From Kitasatospora azatica KCTC 9699 (GTDB lineage Bacteria; Actinomycetota; Actinomycetes; Streptomycetales; Streptomycetaceae), in assembly GCF_000744785.1 (NCBI RefSeq), contig NZ_JQMO01000003.1, forward strand, positions 5,456,001 through 5,520,000: a DNA stretch of 64,000 bases, read 5' to 3'. The position numbers and the translations under genes are program-made. The notes below the pieces were generated by a model. That model had not been told where the DNA came from and did not search any database. It saw only the letters and a list, made by a program, of their open reading frames with translations. Positions 17,612-24,926 of this stretch are shown here, in pieces (position 1 is the stretch's first letter; every line of letters starts with the position of its first letter).

Positions 17612-18343
17612 GTGGCCAAGTTGAACCAGATCATCGCCGTCGAAAAGGGCGTCAAGTCCAAGTCCTTCCAGGAGCTGACCCAGGCTCACCAGGACCTCCA
17701 GAAGCCCGCGTTGCTGGCCGGAATCGCGCGGACGTACCAGCCCAAGGACGAGGAGGGCGAGCAACTGCCGCCCGAGTCCACCCGGGTGCAGATCAAGGCC
17801 GAGGACGTGCTGCGCACCACCGCGGCCACCCTGACCCGACTGTTCGACGTGACCGCCACCAAGGACTGGGCCAACCGCAGCGCCAGCGCCGACGTGGTGG
17901 TCGACGGCCAGGTCCTGCTCGCCCAGGTCCCGGTGCCCTACCTGCTCTTCCTCGAGAAGCAGCTCACCGACCTGCACACCTTCGTGCGCAAGCTGCCGGT
18001 GCTGGACGCCTCCGAGTCCTGGAACGTGGACCCGTCCACGGACTCCTGGAAGACCGACCCGGTGCGCACCATCCGGACCAAGAAGGTGCCGCGCAACCAC
18101 GTCAAGGCCGAGGCCACCGAGAAGCACCCGGCGCAGGTCGAGGTGTACTACGAGGACATCCCGGTCGGGTACTGGACCACGGTGAAGTTCTCCGGCGCGC
18201 TGCCGGCCCGGCGGGTGAACGAGCTGGCCGAGCGGGTGGAGAAGCTGCAGCAGGCGGTCAAGTTCGCCCGCGAGGAGGCCAACGGCGTCGACGTCACCGA
18301 CCAGCGGGTGGGTGACGCGGTGTTCGGCTACCTGTTCAGGTAG
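17612..18343 (+). CDS. DUF7873-like protein preceding permuted tRNA-like elements
   Basis: This 243-residue protein resembles conserved hypothetical proteins of actinobacteria and their phages (I recall DUF7873). It starts AKLNQIIAVEKGVKSKSFQEL and has no signal or membrane segment. The body contains VLLAQVPVPYLLFLEKQLTDL and an amphipathic C-terminal helix (RVNELAERVEKLQQAVKFARE). No catalytic motif is recognised. The GTG at 17612 has no ribosome site, but a TAGCGT -10-like hexamer lies 7 bases upstream, so the message may be leaderless. The last codons form a perfect stem-loop (GGCTACC/GGTAGCC, 18326-18345) that includes the TAG stop. Two permuted tRNA-like elements follow directly, and phage homologs commonly sit near tRNA clusters, so an RNA-related role is plausible but unproven. 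Confidence 0.72.
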   Translation: MAKLNQIIAVEKGVKSKSFQELTQAHQDLQKPALLAGIARTYQPKDEEGEQLPPESTRVQIKAEDVLRTTAATLTRLFDVTATKDWANRSASADVVVDGQVLLAQVPVPYLLFLEKQLTDLHTFVRKLPVLDASESWNVDPSTDSWKTDPVRTIRTKKVPRNHVKAEATEKHPAQVEVYYEDIPVGYWTTVKFSGALPARRVNELAERVEKLQQAVKFAREEANGVDVTDQRVGDAVFGYLFR

Positions 18344-18354
18344 CCCCATGATCG

Positions 18355-18376
18355 CCCGCCCGCGGAGTCGGGCGGG
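18355..18376 (+). repeat. GC hairpin between DUF7873-like gene and tRNA-like units
   Basis: CCCGCCCG (18355-18362) and CGGGCGGG (18369-18376) form an 8-bp stem with loop CGGAGT, followed by a second small hairpin TGCGC-TGAAGA-GCGCA (18377-18392). There is no T tract, so it is not a classical terminator. It may be a rho-independent-like stop, a transcript stabiliser, or the capped acceptor stem of a third, degenerate tRNA-like unit; no T-arm precedes it, which argues against the last. Confidence 0.5.
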
Positions 18377-18419
18377 TGCGCTGAAGAGCGCAAGCTGACA
18401 CTGATGTTGAAGCTGACCA

Positions 18420-18501
18420 AGGGTCCCAGTGGGGGTTCGAATCCCTCCCCCGGCACACTGGCCGGGGTAGCCCAAGCCTGGCAGAGGCAGCCCGATGAAA
18501 C
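18420..18501 (+). ncRNA. circularly permuted tRNA-like element 1
   Basis: The 3' half comes first: AGGGT (anticodon-stem strand), CCCAGT, T-stem GGGGG with T-loop TTCGAAT and CCCTC, then acceptor strand CCCCGGC and discriminator A (18448-18455). After only CACTG comes the matching 5' acceptor GCCGGGG (18461-18467, 7/7 pairs), TA, and a class-II-like D-arm GCC..GGC with GG in the loop (18470-18488). A single A, stem GCCCG and loop ATGAAAC follow, with U33 and A37 in register and anticodon GAA if read directly. The anticodon stem is the weakest part: GCCC/GGGT pair but 31-39 is G-A. CCA is not encoded. No ordinary tRNA can be drawn here in linear order. Confidence 0.5.
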
Positions 18502-18567
18502 TCAGACTCTCGCTCCAGTCTCAGCATTCGCCGCCGAACGCCGGATCGACCGGGTGCGGACGAATAT

Positions 18568-18644
18568 CGACGAATGCGGGTTCAAGTCCTGTCTGTGCCG
18601 CTCTCATGGCACGGTAGTTCAATGGTAGAACGCGTCGATTTCAA
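18568..18644 (+). ncRNA. circularly permuted tRNA-like element 2
   Basis: Every cloverleaf part is present at canonical length but in swapped order. 3' half: anticodon strand CGACG (18568-18572), AAT, T-stem GCGGG, T-loop TTCAAGT, CCTGT, acceptor CTGTGCC (18593-18599), discriminator G. Spacer: CTCTCAT. 5' half: acceptor GGCACGG (18608-18614, pairs 7/7 with one G-U), TA, D-arm GTTC-AATGGTA-GAAC, G, anticodon strand CGTCG (18633-18637, 5/5 with CGACG), loop ATTTCAA with U33 and A37 (anticodon UUC if read directly). The joint presence of a perfect anticodon stem, D-arm and acceptor makes chance unlikely. The variable region has only three bases. Whether it is joined, circularised or only mimics a tRNA is unknown. 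Confidence 0.62.
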
Positions 18645-18753
18645 TCTGATCCGCAGCCCTTAAACGTGCCGGTGTGCGCAATTGGGCGGCAAACAGGGGC
18701 CCGGGAGCTGGCTACGCTCCCGGGTCCTCTCGCTTTTCCGCGGACCTTCCCGG

Positions 18754-19734
18754 CTAGTAGGGAGTGCCGTTGGCGAAGTCGCCGGCGATGGTGTTCTCCA
18801 CCCCGGACAGCACGCCCGAGTCGTTGACGATCAGGCCGAGTTCGCGGTTGTTGTTGAGCGAGTTGTCGGAGAAGTTCTCCGAACCGACGAAGACCTTGGC
18901 GGTGCTGGTGCCGTAGTCCGCCACGATCGCCTTGGCGTGCACGTAGAGGCCGCCGGAGGAGGAGTAGGTGACCACCGAACCGCCGGCCGTGACCACCTGG
19001 TCGAAGTAACTCCCGTACGAGCTCGGGTTCATGCCCACCACCCGGACCGTCACGCCACGGTCCGCGGCCGCCGCGACGGCGTCCACCAGCGCGCTGTCAC
19101 CGAACTCCAACTCCTCCAGGTCCAGGGTGTGCTGGGCGCCGTTGATCAGCGCCAGCAGCCGGGACTGCGAGTCGGTGGGCGACCAGACCAGGTTGTCGCC
19201 GTCCGAGGGGGTGACGGAGGTCTTGGCGTAGTCGGCGTTGAAGACGCCCTCGATCGCCGCGACATCGTTCAGGTCGCTGTCGTAGACCGCGTAGTCGCGG
19301 TCGTTGGCGTAGTAGGTCGAGTCCAGGTTGCCGCTCAGGACCAGCGATTTGGCGGCATCGACGGTGATGCTCTTCTGGTGGGTGTAGACGAAGGCCGAGG
19401 AGGACCAGGTCACCCCGACGCCGCCGGACTTGAGCGTGCTGTACGCCGAGCCGTTGACCGAGGTGTGCTGCGCGTCCAGGATCACCCGTACCTTGACCCC
19501 GGCCTTGGCGCGGCTGACCAGGTCGTTGACGGCGGTGGTGTCGCGCAGCTCGTACATGGTCACGTCGATGGACTTGGTGGCCGAGGTGATGAACGCGAAG
19601 ACGCTGCTGTGGCTCTGGTCGGGAAAGACGAGGAGCGAGAATCCCGTGGCGGCCTGAGCCGGCACAGCGGTGGTGGCGCACAGTGCCGCGGAGCAGACGG
19701 CGGCGGCGAGGCCGAGGAACCTGGTGGCGCGCAT
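18754..19734 (-). CDS. secreted phospholipase D-like protein
   Basis: The 326-residue protein has a Sec signal (MRATRFLGLAAAVCSAALCA ... VPAQA) and two HKD motifs of the PLD superfamily: HQKSITVDAAKSLVLSGNLD in the first half and HAKAIVADYGTSTAKVFVGS in the second. Each half therefore contributes one His-Lys-Asp set to a single phosphodiesterase site. Substrates in this family include phospholipids and nucleic acids; the short form resembles the Nuc/PLDc_2 group, so secreted nuclease is as likely as lipase. ATG at 19734 is set by GGGAGGG just upstream. It is transcribed towards the tRNA-like elements. Confidence 0.88.
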   Translation of the reverse strand: MRATRFLGLAAAVCSAALCATTAVPAQAATGFSLLVFPDQSHSSVFAFITSATKSIDVTMYELRDTTAVNDLVSRAKAGVKVRVILDAQHTSVNGSAYSTLKSGGVGVTWSSSAFVYTHQKSITVDAAKSLVLSGNLDSTYYANDRDYAVYDSDLNDVAAIEGVFNADYAKTSVTPSDGDNLVWSPTDSQSRLLALINGAQHTLDLEELEFGDSALVDAVAAAADRGVTVRVVGMNPSSYGSYFDQVVTAGGSVVTYSSSGGLYVHAKAIVADYGTSTAKVFVGSENFSDNSLNNNRELGLIVNDSGVLSGVENTIAGDFANGTPY

Positions 19735-19855
19735 GGGTGTGCCCTCCCGGTACGGCTGGTGACTGGCTTTCAGCACACCACCGTGCGGCGCGGGTTCGAC
19801 ACCCGGCGGGAGTGACGCCTTGATGACAAGTCGGTTGCCGATGGCCTCCGTTGGT

Positions 19856-20239
19856 TCAGGCGTCGGGCTCCCACTCCGACCGGTAGTCCGGGTGGTCGCG
19901 GTAGGGCAGCGCCAGCAGGCGCAGGGTGGGGCACGGGTGCGGTTCGCCGAAGCAGGCCTCGCAGAACGGCTCGTCGGCCTCGGCCCGGCTACGGTCGGCG
20001 CGGACCCGGTACCCCGGCCGGTGCAGGTCGAGGATGCTGCGCAGGGCGGTCGTGGTGGCCAGCTCCTGGGCCGGGTGGTACGCCTGCTGCCACCAGGTGA
20101 CCCGTTCGCCGCCCGGCTCGGGGTCCTGCCGGACCGTGCCGTCGATGGACAGGTGGATCACCCGGTCGCCCGCCGCGCGGGCCGTGCGCTCCCGGTCGGC
20201 GAGCCGCGCGAGCAGGAACTCCGAGAGTGCGTGGGCCAC
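19856..20239 (-). CDS. DUF6221-family protein
   Basis: The 127-residue acidic protein shows the DUF6221 pattern: an N-terminal LSEFLLARLADRE helix, a middle segment with conserved Trp/His, ATTTALRSILDLH, then a Cys-containing stretch PFCEACFGEPHPCPTLRLLALPYRDHPDYRSEW at the end. The family is common and often multicopy in Streptomyces and its mobile elements; the function is unknown. GTG at 20239 is chosen because GGAGGAG lies 7 bases upstream; the frame stays open further but enters the 15-bp tandem repeats. Confidence 0.82.
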   Translation of the reverse strand: MAHALSEFLLARLADRERTARAAGDRVIHLSIDGTVRQDPEPGGERVTWWQQAYHPAQELATTTALRSILDLHRPGYRVRADRSRAEADEPFCEACFGEPHPCPTLRLLALPYRDHPDYRSEWEPDA

Positions 20240-20256
20240 TTGGGGCTCCTCCGGAA

Positions 20257-20361
20257 GCGATGCCGAGCGGTGCGATGCCGAGCGGTGCGATGCCGAGCGG
20301 TGCGATGCCGAGCTGTGTGGTACCGAGCTGCGTGGTGTCGAGCTGTGCGGTACCGAGCGGT
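20257..20361. repeat. seven tandem copies of a 15-bp repeat
   Basis: Consensus GCGATGCCGAGCGGT on the plus strand occurs seven times without spacers. The first three copies are identical and the later ones diverge (for example GTGGTACCGAGCTGC), which suggests growth from the side next to the DUF6221 gene. The array occupies the leader of that gene, between the HBD dehydrogenase stop and the ribosome site. The unit length is a multiple of three, so the minus frame stays open through it, but the strong ribosome site downstream argues it is untranslated. Confidence 0.95.
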
Positions 20362-20402
20362 GCGGACCGGCGCGATGACAGCCGCCGGTCCGCACCGGCT
20401 GG

Positions 20403-21272
20403 TCAGGCCTTCGCGGTGTAGTCGTAGAAGCCGCGGCCGGACTTGCGGCCGAGCAGGCCGGCGTCGACCATCCGGGAGAGCAGCGGGGGAGCGGCGTACA
20501 GCGGCTCCTTGTACTCCTCGTACATCGAGTCGGCGATCGAGGCGATGGTGTCCAGGCCGATCAGGTCGCACAGCCGCAGCGGGCCCATGGGGTGGGCGCA
20601 GCCGGCCTCCATGCCCTTGTCGATGTCGGCGGCGGTGGCCACGCCCGACTCGAACATCCGGACCGCGGAGAGCAGGTACGGGACCAGCAGGGCGTTGACC
20701 ACGAAACCGGCCCGGTCGCGCGCGCGGATCGGCTCCTTGCCGAGCACCTGCACGGCGAAGGCCTCGACCCGGGCGGTGGTCTCGGCGGAGGTGGTCAGGG
20801 TGGGGATCACCTCGACCAGGCGCTGCACGGGGGCCGGGTTGAAGAAGTGCAGGCCGATCACCTGCTCGGGCCGGCTGGTGGCCGCCGCGAGCTTGACGAT
20901 CGGGATCGAGGAGGTGTTGGAGGCCAGCACCGCGTCCCGGCGGGTCATCACCTGGTCGAGGGTCTGGAAGATCTGGATCTTGATGTCCTCGCGCTCGGCG
21001 ACCGCCTCGACCACCAGGTCGCGGTCCGCGAAGTCGGCCAGGTCGGTGGTGAAGCTGAGCCGGCCCAGCGCCTCGTCCCGCGCCTCGGGGGTGAGCTTGC
21101 CCCGCGTGACCGCGGTCTCCAGCGAGTTGGTCACCCGGGCACGGCCGAACTCCAGCGCCTCTCCGGTGGCTTCCGAGACCAGGACGTCCAGTCCGGCCCG
21201 GGCGAAGACCTCGGCGATTCCCGATCCCATGAGACCGCAGCCGACCACTCCGACGCGCGCGATGTCGCTCAC
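20403..21272 (-). CDS. 3-hydroxybutyryl-CoA dehydrogenase
   Basis: The 289-residue NAD(P)-dependent enzyme oxidises or reduces 3-hydroxyacyl-CoA in butyrate/PHB metabolism. The Rossmann motif is VGVVGCGLMGSGIAEVFARAG. ASNTSSIPI, the catalytic His in GLHFFNPAPVQRLVEV, and the C-domain NALLVPYLLSA..DKGMEAGCAHPMGP are all standard for PaaH/Hbd. ATP- or hydratase-type partner genes are not adjacent, so it acts as a stand-alone gene here. The GTG start at 21272 (GTGAGCGAC) follows AAGTGGA. A divergent SDR gene lies 237 bp upstream, with an operator-like palindrome between them. Confidence 0.92.
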   Translation of the reverse strand: MSDIARVGVVGCGLMGSGIAEVFARAGLDVLVSEATGEALEFGRARVTNSLETAVTRGKLTPEARDEALGRLSFTTDLADFADRDLVVEAVAEREDIKIQIFQTLDQVMTRRDAVLASNTSSIPIVKLAAATSRPEQVIGLHFFNPAPVQRLVEVIPTLTTSAETTARVEAFAVQVLGKEPIRARDRAGFVVNALLVPYLLSAVRMFESGVATAADIDKGMEAGCAHPMGPLRLCDLIGLDTIASIADSMYEEYKEPLYAAPPLLSRMVDAGLLGRKSGRGFYDYTAKA

Positions 21273-21337
21273 TCCACTTGCCTTTCCGGGTTTCCAGCCG
21301 GGCGGGGTCGCCGCCCATGTCGATCGACCGTACTACT

Positions 21338-21357
21338 TGGCACCCGGAGCGGTGCCA
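21338..21357. promoter_or_regulatory. palindrome in the HBD/SDR divergent spacer
   Basis: TGGCACC-CGGAGC-GGTGCCA is a 7-bp perfect inverted repeat in the intergenic region 21273-21509, followed by GGTGCCCC, so the half site recurs a third time. The local sequence is AT-richer (CAATTGATCATTACG). Position and symmetry fit a repressor site for either divergent gene. No adjacent regulator gene identifies the protein. Confidence 0.45.
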
Positions 21358-21509
21358 GGTGCCCCACTCAATTGATCATTACGCCGTTCGAATGACGGCC
21401 ACAGGCTCGCCCGTGTGGCCGAGCGCACCGCGGCCGGGCGGGGCGCATGCTGGCCGGGTGTACGGGGCCGAGGGGTCCGCGGAGCCGGTACGGGGTGGAG
21501 GGAGCTGCA

Positions 21510-22328
21510 ATGCGCAGCGGCACGCTGGAGGGACAGGTGGCCCTGATCACCGGGGCCGGGCGGGGGATCGGGCGGGAGATCGCGCTCGGCCTGGCCGCCG
21601 AGGGCATGGCGGTCGGGCTGGTCGGGCGCACCCTGCAGACGCTGACCGACACCCTCAAGGCCTGCGTCAAACAGGGCGCCAAGGGCATCGCGGTGACCGC
21701 CGACGTGGCACACCCGGGCGCGGTGCGTGAGGCGGTGCGCAGCGTTGAGCGCGACCTCGGCCCGATCGACCTGCTGGTCAACAACGCGGGCCAGGTCGAC
21801 CGCGCCGAGGTGCCGATCTGGGAGGTGGACCCGACCCAGTGGTGGCAGGTGCTCGAGGTCAACCTGCGCGGCCCGTTCAACCTGATGCGCAGTGTGCTGC
21901 CCGGCATGGTCGAGCGGCGGCGCGGCCGGATCCTCAACCTCAACTCCGGCTTCGCGCTGCGCCCGGACGGCCACTACACGGCCTACGCCACCTCCAAGGG
22001 CGCCCTGCTCCAGCTCTCCGACAACATCGCCGATTCGCTGGCCGCCCACCACGTGGTGGTGCTGGACATCAGCCCCGGTGCGGTGGCCACCGACATGACG
22101 GCGCGGATGCCGATGTTCGCCGACATGAAGGAGTGGAACAGCCTGCCGTACATGGTGGCGGTCGTGGTGGACACCGCGCGCGGGCGGTTCGACGCGCTGC
22201 ACGGGCGGTTCGTCCACGCGGGGCGGGACGACCTGCAGCAACTGGTCGCAATGGCCGAGGAGATCAAGGCCAAGGACGCCCGCACGCTGCGGCTGCGCCC
22301 GTACGGGGAGGACGACCCGCTGCTGTGA
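21510..22328 (+). CDS. SDR-family oxidoreductase
   Basis: The 272-residue classical short-chain dehydrogenase has the cofactor motif ALITGAGRGIGREIAL, LLVNNAG, a Ser in LNLNSGF, and the catalytic Tyr-Lys pair in YTAYATSKGALL. Arg in VGRT after strand 2 hints at NADP preference. The substrate is unknown. Near residue 210 the usual PG motif reads ISPGAVATDMTARMP. GGAGGGAGC upstream fixes the ATG at 21510. It diverges from the HBD dehydrogenase and converges with the deacetylase-like gene. Confidence 0.9.
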   Translation: MRSGTLEGQVALITGAGRGIGREIALGLAAEGMAVGLVGRTLQTLTDTLKACVKQGAKGIAVTADVAHPGAVREAVRSVERDLGPIDLLVNNAGQVDRAEVPIWEVDPTQWWQVLEVNLRGPFNLMRSVLPGMVERRRGRILNLNSGFALRPDGHYTAYATSKGALLQLSDNIADSLAAHHVVVLDISPGAVATDMTARMPMFADMKEWNSLPYMVAVVVDTARGRFDALHGRFVHAGRDDLQQLVAMAEEIKAKDARTLRLRPYGEDDPLL

Positions 22329-22351
22329 CGGGGTGACGGGGTGGCGGCGGG

Positions 22352-23227
22352 TCAGGAGCAGAGCTGGCTGGCCGTCACGGCGCTGAGACCGCGCTGCTGC
22401 AGCGCGGTCAGCACGGCCGGCAGCGCGTCCACCGTGCCCTGGTGCCCCATGTGCAGCGCGACGATCGAACCGGCCTTGACCGACCCGAGTATCCGGCGCT
22501 GCACCGCCTCCGCGCCGGGGTCGGCGTAGTCGCGCGGGTCCACGTTGAAGGACAGGCAGTGCTCGTAGCCGACCTTGCGGGCCTGTTCCTTGATCTGCGC
22601 GGTGGCGAACTGCGCGGCGGAGGGGCGGAACCATCGGCCGATCGAGCCGGTCAGCGCCTTCAGCCGGTCCGCGCAGCCGGCGATCTCGGCGTAGGCCTGG
22701 TCCGGGGACATCGAGGAGATGTCCAGGTGGTTCTGGGTGTGGTTGCCCAGCTCGTGGCCGCCGGCCAGGATCCGCTGGGCCATCTGCGGCTGCTGGTCCA
22801 GCCAGCTGCCGACCACCAGCACGGTGACCTTGGCGCCGTGCTGCTCGGCGGCGTCCAGCAGGGCGGTGGCCAGCTTGGGGTCGCCCTGGCCGTGGAAGGT
22901 CAGCGCCACCTGCGGGCGGTTCGCCGGGCCGTTGACCACCTCGGGCGGGGTGCCGGCGGCCAGCGGCGGCAGGACCGGGAGGGTCAGGCTCGGCGTCGGG
23001 GTCGGCGTCGGGCTGGGCGTGGCCGAGGGGGTGGCCGTGGCGCTCGGGATCATATTGGGCGTCAACGCGGTCGTGCCGGTCCCGGCGGCCGGCTGCGGCG
23101 TGGCGCCGTGCGGGCCACCGGCGCCGGTGGCGGCTTCCTGGCCGCAGCCCGCGAGCAGGCCGCCGGCCGCGGTCAGGGTGGCCAGCTGGGCGGTGGTGCG
23201 CAGAATCCTGCGGCGGTCGACACTCAT
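22352..23227 (-). CDS. polysaccharide-deacetylase-fold lipoprotein with altered active site
   Basis: The 291-residue protein starts with DRRRILRTT and the lipobox LLAGC, so it is probably exported through Tat/Sec and lipid-anchored. A Pro/Thr-rich linker (residues 35-85) leads to a NodB-like domain. The zinc-binding HTQNH motif, the WFRPSAAQF motif 3 and a C-terminal LHMGHQ motif are present. The first motif is ALTFHGQGDP, where active enzymes have TFDDGP, so the catalytic-base/metal Asp pair is missing. I recall the same change in other streptomycete copies, which suggests a conserved binding role or modified chemistry rather than a fresh mutation. Confidence 0.85.
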   Translation of the reverse strand: MSVDRRRILRTTAQLATLTAAGGLLAGCGQEAATGAGGPHGATPQPAAGTGTTALTPNMIPSATATPSATPSPTPTPTPSLTLPVLPPLAAGTPPEVVNGPANRPQVALTFHGQGDPKLATALLDAAEQHGAKVTVLVVGSWLDQQPQMAQRILAGGHELGNHTQNHLDISSMSPDQAYAEIAGCADRLKALTGSIGRWFRPSAAQFATAQIKEQARKVGYEHCLSFNVDPRDYADPGAEAVQRRILGSVKAGSIVALHMGHQGTVDALPAVLTALQQRGLSAVTASQLCS

Positions 23228-23312
23228 CGCCGACAGCATAAATATGACGGGAGGCTGTGGCGATTCGGGCCCGCGTGTCGGACCTCGCTGGTGGACCTCG
23301 GCCGGCGGGCCG

Positions 23313-24887
23313 TCAGACCCGGAAGATCCCGTACGAGAACCCGGCCGCCCGGACCCTGCCCGCCGCCACCTCGACCCCTTCGACCAGCAGCGGCACCGCG
23401 TCCGACACCGAGGGCACCGCGAGCTCCGCCGGCTCCCGGCGCGGGTTCACCACCACCAGATGGGTGCCACCGCGCACGTAGGCGAACGGGTAACCGGACC
23501 CGAGCACGGTCACCTCGGCACCCGTCCCGAGCTCGGGGGTGTCGCGGCGCAGCCGGATCAGCCGGCGCACCTGGTTCAGCAGCGAGTCGGGGTCGGCCCG
23601 CTGCGCGGCGACGTCGGGCCGTGCCGGGTCCGGGTCCAGCGGCAGGTAGAGCACGCCCGGGTCGGCGGTGGAGAACCCGGCGTTCACCGAGGCGTCCCAC
23701 TGCATCGGGGTCCGCGAGCCCTGCCGGGCCTCGGTGCCGAACTGGCTGCCCTCCTTCTCCGGCAGCCCGGGCACGAACCGCATGCCGATCTCGTCGCCGT
23801 AGTAGATCACCGGCAGGGTCGGCCAGCTGAGCAGGAAGGCGAAGGCACAGGCCGCCTGCTCGCGGGTGCGCGGGCCGCAGACCAGCCGGGAGAAGTCGTG
23901 GTTGGCGGTCGGCAGCGCGACCAGGCCGCGGCCGTCGATGGCGGCGTCGGCCTGCTGCCAGGCGGTCAGGAACTCCGCCGTGGAGCCGGCGCCGGCCGCG
24001 TCGAAGTAGCAGGGCTCGCCGTGTGCCCAGGAGCCCTGGCTGCCGGTGCCGTTGTCCCAGAGCGAGCGCAGACCGCGCCCGTTGAAGTGCAGGAAGAAGT
24101 CGGAGTGCAGCCCGGCGGGGACGGAACGGGCCGGATCGCCCCACTCGGCGATCAACACCCGGTCGGGATAGTGCTTGTCCAGCCAGGAGCGCATCTCGCC
24201 CCAGAGTTTGGCGGTCTCCAGCTGCCCCGGGTCGTCCTTGACCAGCGAGGCGGCCATGTCCACCCGGAAGCCCGCGACGCCGAGTTCGAACCAGTGCGCC
24301 ATGATCTGGCGCAGCGCCTCCCGGTTGGCCCGCGGACCGGGGTCGTCGACCGAGCTGCGCCAGGGCTCGGCCGGGTCCGGGCGGGCGTAGCCGAAGTTGA
24401 GCGCGGGCTGGATCGGGTAGAAGTTGGCCCGGTAGAAGCCGCCGCGCCGGCCCTGGTTGGGGATCCACTCGTGCACCGGGGCGGTGATCCGGTCCGACCA
24501 GATGTAGCGGTCGTCGGCCGGGTCCTGGGCGGACTGCTGGAACCACGGGTGCCGGTGCGAGGTGTGCCCGGGCACCAGGTCGAGCAGCACCCGGATGCCG
24601 CGCTCGTCGGCCGCCGCGACCAGCGCGGCGAGGTCCGCGTTGCTGCCGTAGCGCGGGGCGATGCTCAGGTAGTCGGCCACGTCGTAGCCGGCGTCGCCGA
24701 ACTCGGAGGCGAAGCACGGGCTCAGCCAGACCGCGGTGATCCCGAGCTCGGCCAGGTGGTCCAGGTGCGCCGTGATCCCGGGCAGGTCACCGATGCCGTC
24801 GCCGTTCGAGTCGGCGAAGGACTGCGGGTAGATCTGGTAGAGCACGGCCTCGGCGAGCCAACTCGGTACGGACTGACGGTCGGTCAT
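23313..24887 (-). CDS. GH13 alpha-amylase-family glycoside hydrolase
   Basis: The 524-residue cytosolic enzyme resembles alpha-glucosidase/trehalose-synthase-type GH13 members. It shows YQIYPQSFADSNGDGIGDL with the calcium-like loop, DLVPGHTSHRHPWF, the nucleophile in GFRVDMAASL, the acid/base in VLIAEWGDP, and TANHDFSRL with the transition-state Asp. IYYGDEIGMR and TPMQWDAS are typical of oligo-1,6- and alpha-glucosidases. A beta-sandwich C-domain follows. No signal peptide is present, consistent with use of imported maltodextrin or trehalose-type sugars. It lies 39 bp after the lipoprotein hydrolase gene, possibly in one transcript. Confidence 0.9.
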   Translation of the reverse strand: MTDRQSVPSWLAEAVLYQIYPQSFADSNGDGIGDLPGITAHLDHLAELGITAVWLSPCFASEFGDAGYDVADYLSIAPRYGSNADLAALVAAADERGIRVLLDLVPGHTSHRHPWFQQSAQDPADDRYIWSDRITAPVHEWIPNQGRRGGFYRANFYPIQPALNFGYARPDPAEPWRSSVDDPGPRANREALRQIMAHWFELGVAGFRVDMAASLVKDDPGQLETAKLWGEMRSWLDKHYPDRVLIAEWGDPARSVPAGLHSDFFLHFNGRGLRSLWDNGTGSQGSWAHGEPCYFDAAGAGSTAEFLTAWQQADAAIDGRGLVALPTANHDFSRLVCGPRTREQAACAFAFLLSWPTLPVIYYGDEIGMRFVPGLPEKEGSQFGTEARQGSRTPMQWDASVNAGFSTADPGVLYLPLDPDPARPDVAAQRADPDSLLNQVRRLIRLRRDTPELGTGAEVTVLGSGYPFAYVRGGTHLVVVNPRREPAELAVPSVSDAVPLLVEGVEVAAGRVRAAGFSYGIFRV

Positions 24888-24926
24888 GGGCGCGGCCTCC
24901 GTGGATCAGCTGGATCGGGATCAGGA

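Noticed and set aside
18326..18345. T-arm at the end of the DUF7873-like gene
   Set aside because: The loop TGTTCA does not fit TTCRANY and the stem is 7 bp; it is treated as a stem-loop only.
18377..18419. Third permuted tRNA-like unit with capped acceptor CCCGCCC/GGGCGGG
   Set aside because: No T-arm precedes the acceptor strand, the D-loop lacks GG, and no U33 is in register; a plain hairpin is the simpler reading.
20257..20361. CRISPR array
   Set aside because: Units are 15 bp, contiguous and without spacers; no cas genes are present.
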